Positions 1 to 9,989 of a stretch of 64,000 nucleotides of DNA are shown piece after piece. Under the pieces are notes generated by a model. It was given only the letters and a program-made list of their open reading frames with translations. It did not search any database and was not told the origin of the DNA. How positions within the stretch are numbered: the stretch's first letter is position 1; each line of letters starts with the position of its first letter. The stretch comes from Chamaecyparis obtusa (Eukaryota > Streptophyta > Pinopsida > Cupressales > Cupressaceae): positions 474,001 through 538,000 of the forward strand of contig BSBK01006356.1 in assembly GCA_027943335.1 (NCBI GenBank), in the 5' to 3' direction. The position numbers and the translations under genes are program-made.

Positions 1-515
1 GATTTGCTCTTCTAAGAGAGCATATTTCAATTAAGTTAAGCATTATAGAAGGACAATTGGAGGAATGTCTTTCATCAAAGACATCTTTTCAGAAATTCAA
101 TTTTCCAAACCTTTAAGCCTGTGAGATAGCATCTTATGGATTGTGTGCACTACTCAGTGTTGCAGACTCCGCCAAGAAGGCATGGGAGAAGGAGATAGAG
201 AACATGAAGATGAATTTTGCAGATTGTTTTGCAAGCCTACCGGCTCTGCAATATTAAATCAAGGTATCCACATTTTTGTTTAAACACAGTTTTGGCACCC
301 TTTTTTTCTCATTGTTGTGAAAGGGGGAGAGATATATAGCAGAAAATTGATAAGGATGTACATTCTAAGGGTGAGTACAGTACATAGTTATGATATATAG
401 AGTTATAAGGATAGTGAATACATATTTTTTGTTATGACCACAATATTGAGCTTTTGAAGTCTTATGACTTAACCAATTTTCTCATATGTTGCCAACAAAT
501 GACAAAGGGGGAGAT
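1..515 (+). mobile_element. Copia-1 retrotransposon, 3' untranslated internal tail
   Basis: This is the internal end of an LTR retrotransposon whose body lies left of the window. No reading frame survives. Two polypurine-tract-like motifs are visible, AAAGGGGGAGAG near 328-339 and AAAGGGGGAGA at 504-514. The second lies directly against the LTR start and is the likely plus-strand primer. The layout matches the tail of Copia-2 further right, where a duplicated purine tract also precedes the LTR. The Copia assignment rests on that resemblance and is an inference. Confidence 0.7.
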
Positions 516-1552
516 TGTTGGCAATTTGGCTGAGTTAGATACTTAGATGTTGTCATTATGGAAACATATGATCTACACGAAGATCACACATGACAGAGAG
601 CAAGTATGACAGAGCGCAAAGAAAAATTGTCTAAGTATGAGATAGTATTTTTACTAGTGTACCCGGAGACAGATTTGATCAGTGATGTTGTTTGGAGTAA
701 GTTCAATGCTTGCGCACTTGAACATAGATACTATGATGACTATAGAAGACTCACCTGAGAGCACAAGTCAATACGGCATGTATGGAAGAAGTTATGACAG
801 TTTTACTAGAGATAGTGTCAAGCTGACATGACAGAATTAGTAAAGAGTTAAGGAATTATTTTGTTTATCAAAATAATGTCTTGACAATATAAAGGGATGA
901 TGTCCTAGATGATTACCCTTGGGTAAAGATATATTTTGTATAATGCTTATGTCAAGCCGACCGACTATAAGAGTTATTAGTCTTAATAACTTGTATAAAG
1001 AGATGTAATATTGCAATTGTAAAGATATATATATGACATAGATGATATAGCAAAAGTATAAGCAAAGAGATATTGATGCGAAGTTCGGAAAGAAGGCAAG
1101 CAGTATAAGGTTATGTACCTTACCATATTTTGTATTCAATAATCATTGTACATTACTTGTTTGGGCAGTGGGCTCATTTAGTAATCCTATTTTGTACTAC
1201 CAACTCTTAGTAGGGTTGAGGCTTCTAACAAGGCCTAAAGTCCCTTAATCGAGACTGAGACACTATATGCATGTAATGGGCTCCTAACAGGGTCAACATT
1301 CGTAACAGGATAAATTTGATTAGTGGATCTTTGTGGGTACCATCCCCACCAGGGTTTTCCCTTGGCCAAGGTTTCCTCAAGAACAAATAATGTGTTATGA
1401 GTTCATTTGTTTTACTGCTATGCATGTTCTTTAGATTATTATGTTATGCATGCATTAAGATAATCTGTTATATCCATAATTGGGCAAAAGTAAAAGTTTG
1501 TGGAATACTGATTCACCCCCCCCCCCCGTCTCAGTATTCCCTATTTCTAACA
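516..1552 (+). repeat. Copia-1 3' LTR
   Basis: The LTR begins TGTTGG directly after the purine tract and ends CTAACA, an imperfect inverted terminal pair of the TG...CA type. It is 1037 bp long. It holds overlapping GCCGAC and ACCGAC cores at 956-965, several TAACAGGG-like motifs, and a 12-C run at 1516-1527 near its end. The sequence to its right (from 1553) continues a different element's LTR, so Copia-1 inserted into that LTR. Its 5' LTR and target duplication are outside the window. Confidence 0.85.
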
Positions 1553-2161
1553 ATTTATTGTTGGTAGTTGTTGTTACAAGCCGACATGTTCAATTAAATA
1601 TTTGTAAGGCGATTTGGAAGCCGACTTGTATGGCATTTAATATTTGTTTGTAGGAGTTAAGGGTTTCATCCAGCCGACTTGTGGCTGATGATTAGTATTT
1701 AAGGGGTGTTTGGGTAGTTGTTTAGGAGGGGAGAACAAGAAACGAACATCAGTTTGGGATGTGCTGGAACAGCTGGAGTTGGTGAAGTTGTGGAAAAGAT
1801 CCTGCGAGATCTTGCAAATCAGATTGTTATCTGATAGATTTGATTGCAGAGCTAGTAGTTTGCACACTTGGAGACAAGGAGATTGCTTGGAGGCTTGTGA
1901 GCTCAAGTTTAGATCTGTCTTAGGGTTTCCATCAATTGCTGATAGTTTTTAGAACTAAACAAGCTAGAGTTGTACTGGATCTTGTGATCTTGTAGAATTG
2001 TTTCTGATTGTAATTGGCCCTAACCCGAAAGGCCTTACAGCCAGGCATGTTAATGAAAATTACTTTGAAACAATTGTCGTTGTTGAGTATTCCGCTATGT
2101 TGATTCTTGGCTGCAAGGTTTGGACTGTCCTTAATTGGATCCACCATCCTTGACTATGTCA
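1553..2161 (+). repeat. NA-1 5' LTR, right-hand part
   Basis: This segment aligns base for base, with scattered differences, to 4486-5095, which is the right two-thirds of the NA-1 3' LTR. Its left third is missing from the window because Copia-1 inserted into the LTR. A TATTTAAGG TATA-like box lies at 1696-1704. Three GCCGAC cores are at 1580, 1620 and 1673. The LTR ends ATGTCA at 2161, just before the primer binding site. Confidence 0.88.
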
Positions 2162-2163
2162 GG

Positions 2164-2174
2164 TGGTATCAGAG
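2164..2174 (+). promoter_or_regulatory. NA-1 primer binding site (initiator-Met tRNA)
   Basis: TGGTATCAGAG lies two bases after the LTR end. It is complementary to the 3' end of plant initiator-Met tRNA, the usual reverse-transcription primer of plant LTR elements. The base after it is T where the consensus has C. Confidence 0.9.
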
Positions 2175-2430
2175 TAGAGTTGATCTTGTGGAAGCAAAGT
2201 TTGATCCTGTTGGAGTGACGGTTGACCTAGCAAGGCAAATCTTGCGAAGTTGATCTTGTTGGTGAAGAGATCACATGATCTTAGTTGCAAATCTGTGGCA
2301 CTAACTTGTGAATATTGCCCTAGTTGTTTACAAGGTAGTAGATTGTGATCTGACTTGCATACAACTTGGAGATTATCACAAGGTGATCGATGTAGGGTTT
2401 TTTCTAGAGGGTTTCTCTTAATCTTTAAGG

Positions 2431-3440
2431 ATGCCTCCGAGAAGATTGGACCCTAGAGTAATTGTTGATCTCTGTGATACTGTGGAATCTTGGATTACAG
2501 AGAAGGTGAAATCAAATTTCAGATCTGAGATGGACCTGATGAAGAATAACATGGTCGCTAAGATCATGAGAGCTATTGTTGGTGTATCTCGGAATGTTGG
2601 CACTGAGGATGGTTATGAAGAAGCTATTGAATAATTTGAAGCTGCTGGATCTAGTAGTGATGACCGGAGAGATAGATCTGGTGAAGACAGAACTGATCGG
2701 TTGCATAGATCTGGAGCTCGGTTAAGTAATAGTTACTGAATGGAAGTTTCTACTTTCTTTGGTACCTTGAAACCCGACAACTTGATTGATTGGATTGGTG
2801 AACTTGAAGATTTCTTTGAGCTAGAAGAAATTGAAGATCTTCTTTGGGTGAGATTGGTATAGACTAAGTTGAAAGGACATGCTACTCTTTGGTGGAAAGA
2901 ATTACAAAGAGATAGAGAAGATGAAGGTGAAATGAAGATCAATCGGTGGAGGTTGATGGTGACTAAGTTGAAAGCTAAGTTCATACATGCAGACTATGAG
3001 CTTGACTTGTTTAAGAAGTTGCAGAATTTGAAGCAGAAGGATTTGTCTGTTGAAGATTATACTGAGGAGTTCTACAAACTTACTATTCGGTCTAGACATA
3101 GAGAACTTGGTAAGGAAAAGGTAGCTCGGTATGTGAATGGTTTGAAATTCAATATTTAGGAAGAGCTTGGTATGTTGAAGATCGATTATGTTGAAGATGC
3201 TTATCAGTATGCTCTAAAGGCAGAAGAGAAGTTGAAAAGGAAACAACATGGTAACTCCCGAGAGAAGGAGAAGATTGATCACTCGGTGAAGGATAAATTG
3301 ACTAATGTAGAAGATGAAGAGAAACCTGTATAATCGAAGAAGAAGACAGGTAGAGTTATCTTTAAATGTACTTGTTATAACTATGGAGAGGAAGGACATC
3401 CTTGTTTTGAGTGTACACAGAAGAAGCTTGGTGATCGATG
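2431..3440 (+). pseudogene. NA-1 gag (capsid/nucleocapsid), broken
   Basis: The reading frame starts MPPRRLDPR and encodes a Gypsy-type gag. A retrotransposon-gag core contains the ALWWKELQ-like block (here TLWWKELQ, about 2880-2910) and the EDYTEEFYKL block (about 3052-3082). A CCHC zinc knuckle sits near 3370-3415, and its second cysteine is replaced by tyrosine (CYNY), so RNA binding is probably lost. At least six in-frame stops interrupt it, including TAA after codon 67 and further stops near 2739, 2862, 3158 and 3331. Most fit a single transition in CAA, CAG, CGA or TGG. It is closely similar to the gag of NA-2 on the other strand. Confidence 0.85.
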
Positions 3441-3489
3441 AACTGTTGTGGTGAATGAGAACATTTAGAATGAACCTAAATCTGACAAC

Positions 3490-4140
3490 TTGTTGGTTTG
3501 GCAAACATTGCTCGGTACAAAGGAGGAACCTTGTCAAAGGAGTAACTTGTTTAGGACCCGATGCAAGTCTGGAGGTGAACTCTGTGATGTAATTGTTGAC
3601 AGTGGTAGTAATGATAACCTTGTTTCTGAGGACATGATTAAGAAACTTGGTTTGAATAGAATGAAGCATCCTTGTCCTTAAAGGATTGGTTGGTTGCAAT
3701 ATGATCATGCTCTGGAAGTTGGAGAACAATGCTTCGTTGATGTTCAGATTGGCCAGTATAAGGATCTTGTGTTATATGACATTGTGGAGATGAATAGTTG
3801 TCATATATTGCTCGGTAGACCTTGGCAATTTGATTGCAGAACTATGTATGATTGTGTGAAGAATGGGTTTACTGTTGAGAAGGATGACAAGAAGTTTTCC
3901 CTGATGCCTTTGTTGGATACAACGCTCGGTAGGAGAAGCCTGAGTATCAATAGCCGTTGAGTTGGTGGATCCTGAGAAAATGAATGATCAGTTTGGAGAA
4001 CATACCTATGTGTTGGCAAGAAAAGACTTAAAAAGATAGAGGAAGCTGAAGTGGAAGAGTATGCAAAGTGAAAAGATGGAGGACTCGTATGTGAAGAACC
4101 AGTTCGGGATTTATGTGATGAATCCTAGAAGATGTTCTTC
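3490..4140 (+). pseudogene. NA-1 retropepsin-like protease domain, broken; no RT follows
   Basis: This is an aspartic protease domain of the retropepsin fold. The catalytic triplet is DSG (VIVDSGSNDN, about 3591-3620), followed by the hydrophobic HILLGRPWQ block near 3802-3830 typical of Gypsy pol. Stops occur near 3679, 3958 and beyond. After the protease one would expect reverse transcriptase, RNase H and integrase. Instead the sequence runs within about 40 bases into the 3' LTR. NA-2 has the same structure and the same junction, so the missing pol is an ancestral property of the family. Confidence 0.82.
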
Positions 4141-4174
4141 TCACATATGAACATATTTTCAAACCTGGGGTGTT

Positions 4175-5095
4175 TGATGCAGGGGCATTCTTGGTCCTCA
4201 GTGAAACTGCATGGGTGGTTTGTTATTTGGTCGGTGTTACTCGGTTGCAGCCTTAACCAACGGTCTCGGTCATTGAAGGAAGCTTGGTCACTAAAGGAAC
4301 TCGGTGCAACTTCTTGCCTTCGGTGAAAGTGTTACTCGGTGATGTCTGCGGTGCTCGGTTGACACTAGTGCTCGGCGATGCTTGGCATGCTCGGTCGTTT
4401 CACTATCGCTCGGTTGTTTCTCTATTGCTCGGTAGTTCTGGTTTACCGACTAGAGTTTTGTGTGATTTGTTGGGCCGCCTTGGTGCATTTATTGTTGGTA
4501 GCTGTTGTTACAAGCCGACATGTTGAATTAAATGTTTGTAAGGTGATTTGGAAGCCGACTTGTATGGCATTTAATATTTGTTTGTAGGAGTTAAGGGTTT
4601 CATCCAGCCGACTTTTGGCTGATGATTAGTATTTAATGGGTGTTTGGGTAGATGTTTAGGAGGGGAGAACAAGCAACGGACATCAGTTTGGGATGTGCTG
4701 GAAGAGCTGGAGTTGGTGAAGTTGTGGAAAAGATCTTGCGAGATCTTGCAAATCAGATTGTTATTTGATAGATTTGATTGCAGAGCTAGTGGTTTGCACA
4801 CTTGGAGACAAGGAGATTGCTTGGAGGCTTGCGAGCTCAAGTTTAGATCTGCCTTAGGGTTTCCATCAGTTGCTGATAGTTTTTAGAACTAAACTAGCTA
4901 GAGTTGTATTGGATCTTGTGATCTTGTAGAATTGTTTCTGATTGTAATTGGCCCTAACCCGGAAGCCCTTACAACCGGGCATGTTAATGAAAATTACTTT
5001 GGGACAATTGTTGTTGTTGAGTATTCCGTTGTATTGATTGTCGGTTGCAAGGTTTGGAATGTCCTTAATTGGATCCACCATCCTTGACTGCGTCA
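4175..5095 (+). repeat. NA-1 3' LTR
   Basis: The LTR starts TGATGCAGGGGCATTC and ends GACTGCGTCA (921 bp). Its first third carries at least eight CTCGGT hexamers between about 4240 and 4435. GCCGAC cores lie at 4514, 4554 and 4607. A TATTTAATG box at 4630 corresponds to TATTTAAGG in the 5' copy. The terminal TGATGCAGG matches Gypsy-B, NA-2 and both minus-strand solo LTRs, so all belong to one LTR group. The target duplication cannot be checked because the left end is outside the window; the right flank begins TTATG. Confidence 0.88.
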
Positions 5096-5288
5096 TTATG
5101 TGAGAGGTCGTTGTCCTAGGTCATCACCTCTTCTTTATTTTGCAAATTATGTTTTTTTATAAATTCTTGCCCTTGTTGTAGGGTTAGAGTTTGATTCCTT
5201 CGTTCCAAGATTCCTCTTCATCTTGATTGCAAGGGTCTTGATGATTGAATCTTTGTTCTCTCTTTTCTTTTTTTTGAAAGGTGATATT
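5096..5288. other. Unclassified flank between NA-1 and Gypsy-B
   Basis: AT-rich DNA with a T-rich stretch near 5265-5280. I see no gene. It is the left flank of the Gypsy-B insertion and is continued at 18404. Confidence 0.6.
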
Positions 5289-5960
5289 TGATGCAGGAGC
5301 ATCTCAAATCCTTGGCAATCTCATATCACCAAAAACATGTTTGTGTTTTCCTGTGTTGCTCGATTCCTATTTTGACCGAGTTGGCTCGGTAGTTTCTCGG
5401 TTTCCTTTGTTAACCAGGGTCGGTCGGTTATCTCTCTAGCACTCGGTTAATTTCTTGGCACTCGGTGATGCTTGTCTGGTGCTCGATTATCCTTGCTTAC
5501 CAAGGTGTTTGTTTTAGTTTCCTGTTGAGGCCGACTTGTGCAATTAATTATAGTCGAAGATTTAATGCTGGTATCTATCATTGGGAAGCGTGTGGACCTA
5601 GATCTCGTCGATCCTTCTGTTGATGGTGGATCTGAAGGTCGACTTGTTTAGTACCCTCTTGTATATATTGTAATCTTTGGTTGTAGTTTAGGGGAGTCAA
5701 TTTTGATAGGAGATAGAAGTTAGAAGTGGGAAGATAGTTTCAGATCCTCGCATGTTGGAGGACTTTTGTACTTGAATTGTAATATCTGGCCTAAACCGAG
5801 AAGGCCTTACAGCCCGACATGTATGAATATATTTGATGATACTAAGAAGCTCATTTGCATTCTCTCTCTCACTTGTATGTTTGTTGCTTCCACGTGTGAT
5901 TTCTGCAAGGTGGATCTGGTTAGGGTGTGCCCTTGGCCCCTCTCCTCCTCCTTTGCGTCA
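5289..5960 (+). repeat. Gypsy-B 5' LTR
   Basis: It runs from TGATGCAGGAGCATC to TTGCGTCA (672 bp). It contains CTCGGT, CTCGAT and TCGGTCGG motifs between about 5366 and 5495, a GCCGAC core at 5530, and a TATATATT box near 5661. The matching copy is 17748-18403. Confidence 0.93.
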
Positions 5961-5962
5961 GG

Positions 5963-5974
5963 TGGTATCAGAGC
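5963..5974 (+). promoter_or_regulatory. Gypsy-B primer binding site
   Basis: TGGTATCAGAGC is a perfect 12-base match to the complement of the plant initiator-Met tRNA 3' end. It starts two bases after the LTR. Confidence 0.95.
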
Positions 5975-6103
5975 GAGGTGAGATTTGGATCTAGGTTTGC
6001 GAATCTATGTTTGAGTGTGCCTTCTTGTCAAACCCTAATTGATTTATTGTGGGGTAGCAGATTGCAATCTGGCCTACAATTGCAAAGGGTTTCAAGATGG
6101 TTT

Positions 6104-7415
6104 CGTTGGAGATTTGCGAGCAGGCCAATATTGATTGTATGTTTGTCATTGATGACAACATATGGAAAGTAGCATGTGTGGAAGTCTTATGCAGTAAGCT
6201 TTCAGTATATGTAGCATGGACATGATATCAACATGATATCATGGGCGCAGAGCTTAACTATTAGTACAGACAGTTATATAGTAGCTTGTGTCAGCAGTGT
6301 TCCTGAAAGAGCAACAGGCAGTGTTATGTGTATGGTTGTTTGTACAATTATCATGGAGCCTTGCGCGCTTGGATATATGTTGAAGACATTTTAGTGATGT
6401 TTTAGTCATGGAGGCATAGTCTGATATTCAGTAGAAGTGAAGTTATGCAGTCGCTATTCGCCAGTAGTAGTTTCTTGTGTTTATTCAAAAGAGTCGACAG
6501 AGATTTTATCGGTTGTGGAGTTGCGCCTATCTTTTTGGGTATGCGCCCTTGGAGTTAAGCTTGGAGGAGAGTTATTGATGTTCGGTTAAGAGCGCGTGAA
6601 GTAATTCAGTTTGAGGAGAAAGATCCAGTTGTTTTGGTAGAGCCGACAGTGTGTAGCGTGTGTCTACAATTATTTTATTGGACAGGTCTCAGAATGTGTT
6701 GCGTGCATAGTAGAGCTGACAGAATGTTTATCAAAGTTTGTTATGGTTTCTCTAATATGATTTCAAGGTGTTTCTAACAGGCCGACTTGATTATATCATT
6801 TAGAATAAAGATATTTATAGACAAACATCTGTGATTGCTTGAGTGTGGTTCATGGTTGAGTAAGCACAGCAGAGCAGAGTGTGTGAAGTGTTGAACCATC
6901 AGAGGAAAGTCTATGTGACCAAGTAAAGTATTTGTGCTATACATTACAACTGATCCAGCCAGCAGGTCAAAGCGCATTTCACCAAGATCCAAATATAGTG
7001 TGTATCTGTTATTCAGAAGGATGTAGCCTTCGCCACTTTGAGCAGTGAGCTCTCGGACAGTGCGTCCTCTCCCCTAACAGGGATAATTGTAAAAGACTCC
7101 TAACAGGGTCCGACCCTTAACCAGGTCTACTGTACTAAATATATTGTAAAGCAACTTCTAACAGGGTTAAGGATCTTCTAACAAAGATCATAATACACTA
7201 GTACAGAATATTAGTGGGTGTCAATTCCCACCGGGGTTTTTACTTATTTGGGTTTCCCTGTAACCAAAATATTGGTGTTATGTTCATGTGTTCTTTCATT
7301 GTGTTTATGTTTTATCTTTAAGTATACTTAATTGGATAAAAAATTGAATCTTGTAGATAACTGATTCATGCCCCCCCCTCCCCCCCTCAGTTATCTCTTG
7401 GGACTATTCTTAACA
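6104..7415 (+). repeat. Copia-2 5' LTR
   Basis: It begins CGTTGG (TGTTGG in the 3' copy) and ends TTAACA, and is 1312 bp long. It contains GCCGAC cores at 6652 and 6781, repeated TAACAGGG motifs around 7075-7165, and a C-rich tract at about 7370-7387. Compared by eye with the 3' LTR, the first 165 bases show about a dozen differences, nearly all transitions, so the insertion is not recent. Confidence 0.92.
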
Positions 7416-7417
7416 AT

Positions 7418-7431
7418 TGGTATCAAAGCCA
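7418..7431 (+). promoter_or_regulatory. Copia-2 primer binding site
   Basis: TGGTATCAAAGCCA matches the initiator-Met tRNA complement except for one G-to-A change. Confidence 0.9.
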
Positions 7432-7473
7432 AGTGCCTCGAAGAGAAAGTTTAACAGCTTGAGGTTGATCAAA

Positions 7474-8550
7474 TGTCATAGTTCAGAAAAGAAATTCCTA
7501 AGTTCGATGGAGAGAATTATCTTGATTGGAAGAACAAGATGATGACTCATTTGCAGTGCATTTGTTTTGAAGTTTTTGATGTAACTATCAAAGTAGCCAA
7601 GATCCCTACCCTAGAAGACCTTGGAAAGGATGATGCTACTAAAAGGCAAAAAGAATTGTTTCATCAGAATGCTATTGCTAAAGAAGCCCTTATCAGCGCC
7701 CTATCTGATAGTGAATTTTCAGAGATAAAGAAAGTAGACACCGTCCACAAGATATGGAAGTACCTAGAAGATATGTTTGAAGGTGACAAACAAGCTAAGT
7801 ATGCGCATAGAAAGACATGGAAGAAAAGATACAATGCATTGGAGATATTGTCTGAAGAAAACATCAGAGCTTATAATCAAAGGATCAATGAAGCAGTTGC
7901 TGGAATCAGGAACAATGGTGGAGAGATCTCAGAGGAAGATATTATGGACAAGTTAATGACTAATCTCACTCCAAAATATGAAAACAAGATCAACATCCTT
8001 GATGAGACCATGCAGCTTACATCTAATCTCTAGAGAAAGACCTTGATCAGCAAAATCTCAACTTTTGAGATTTCATGATTAAAGACAGAACCTAAAAGTG
8101 AGATAGCCTTCAAAGCAACAGTTCATGGTAAGAAATCTACAAACACTTCTGGTAAGTTTGATGATCATGATGAAGAGAAAACTCTAGATGATTTCATTGC
8201 TATGATTGACAAAAGATAAAAGAAAGGAAAAGAAAAATATGAAGGTCAATTGTCATTTAAGTGCTTTTCATGTAATAAGATCGGTCACTTTGCATCTAAG
8301 TGTCCTATTAGAGCTAGAAAATTCAAAAAGGATTACAAGCTTAAGTATTCTAAGGAATGTTACCATGCTGGAGATGGTGTTTCAGATGATGAATCAGGTG
8401 AAGAAGAAATTGGGTTCATTGCTATTATAGACAAAATGAATAATAAGACAAATCATAAAGATAAGAAAAAGGAACATGAGCTAGCATTGATTTCCCAAGC
8501 AAATATAAGGACAGACTGGATTATAGATAGTGTTGTTCACATAACATGAC
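7474..8550 (+). pseudogene. Copia-2 gag with CCHC zinc knuckle, broken
   Basis: The frame starts ATG at 7474, where the third codon is already TAG. It encodes a Copia gag of the UBN2 type: an N-terminal IPKFDGENYLDWKNKM block, a helix-rich capsid through about 8030, then an intact zinc knuckle CFSCNKIGHFASKC near 8260-8300. Stops occur at 8031, about 8077 and 8217, and a frame change occurs near 8200. The role was to form the virus-like particle and bind the element RNA. Confidence 0.85.
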
Positions 8551-9975
8551 AGGTGATAAAAACAAATTTGTTCATTTGGACAAATACAATGGTAGCATGG
8601 TTAGATTTGGAGACAACACTCCTAAACCCATAGTTGGTAGAGGAGCCATCACCTTGGATGGAAAGAATAGTACTGATGATGTTCTGTATGTTGATGGTTT
8701 GAAACATAAACTTGTCAGTCTTGAATAGTTACTTGAAAAAGGCTATCTATTGGAGTTTAAAGATGACAAATGCATCATTAACAACAAAGATGGTGTTGTG
8801 ATTGCATCAGGTTCAAAGACAAGAGGTAATGTTTTCCAACTCAATTTAGAAGCAAGTTGTTTTATTGCTAAAGTTGATGACAGTTGGTTGTGGCATAAAA
8901 GACTATGTCATATCAATTTTGATAACATAGTAAAGATAAGCAATGTAAAGGCGATAAGAGATCTACCTAGCATAGCAAAGTCAATTGATACTATATGCAG
9001 GGAAAGTGTGATGGGAAAGCATGTGAGAAATTCATTCAGGAGCAAGCACAATTCAGTAGAGAACAAATTGGATCTGATTCATACAGACCTATTTGGTCCA
9101 ACTCAAACAAGATCATACTATGGTGAAAGGTATTTCATTTTATTTGTTGATGATTATACTAGGATGATGTGGGTTGCATTCTTGGAAGATAAGTCAGAAG
9201 CATTTGAGAAGTTCAAAATATTCAAAGCTAAGGTTGAGAATGATTCTGGACTAAAGATAAAATATTTGAGATCGGATAGAGGAGGAGAATTCGCCTCTGA
9301 CAGATTCTATGAGTACTGCGAAGAACATGGCATAAAGAGACAGTTAAGTGCACCTAGAACCGCTTAGGAAAATGAAATTGCAGAAAGAAGGAATATGATC
9401 ATCCTTGATACAACGTGCACCATCATGATTGAAGGAAAAGTTGCACACACCTATTAGAGAGATGCGGTCAATACAACAGTCTACACTATCAATAGAATTC
9501 AATTAAGGCCTAGTGCTGACAAAACATCATATGAGCTATGGTTTGGTAATGTTCCCACAGTAAAATACTTCAGAATATTTGGAAGCAAGTGCTACATCAA
9601 GAGGGATGAAGCAGTAGACAAGTTTGATGCAAGAAGCGATGAAGGTATTTTCTTTGGTTACTCTACTAAAAGTAAAGTTTATAGATGTTTCAATTTAAGA
9701 TTGAAAAATATCATTGAAAGTGCTCATGTTAAGATTGATGAAACGTTCATGGTTCAAGAAAGATATCATGATTACTCACCCATGATTGAAGAAGAATCCA
9801 GACCCTCTTCTAGTGAGACAATTATTGAAGAAATGTTTGATAGTATTGATGTGTTATTCAATGATCCTGAGATAAGTGAATAAGAAACTCCTAAGGCTGA
9901 TGAGTCAGCATCAACTAAGGTTCCAAAGTTTACATCTAGAAACCATTCCAAGAAAGACATCATTAGAGATTAGAG
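8510..9975 (+). pseudogene. Copia-2 protease and integrase, broken
   Basis: The protease begins near 8515 (TDWIIDS). Its catalytic DSG triplet now reads D-S-V, followed by a frameshift around 8545. A GAG-pre-integrase segment (WLWHKRLCHINF, about 8884-8920) leads into the integrase core, with DLIHTDLFGP near 9069-9098 and a D-x-G-GEF block near 9266-9290, then a stop at 9364. The frame resumes through about 9883 with further stops at 9882 and about 9972. The zinc-binding HHCC module is damaged (CRES where CxxC is expected). Confidence 0.83.
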
Positions 9976-9989
9976 CGGCAAAGTCTTAA

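Noticed and set aside
837..1139. 100-codon minus-strand open frame in the Copia-1 LTR
   Set aside because: It lies wholly inside an LTR, has low-complexity Tyr/Ile/Leu content and no domain. It is a chance frame in AT-rich DNA.
1637..1952. Pair of overlapping open frames on both strands, repeated near 4571-4886
   Set aside because: These are the same LTR segment in two copies (NA-1 5' and 3' LTR). The repetition reflects the LTR, not a conserved gene.
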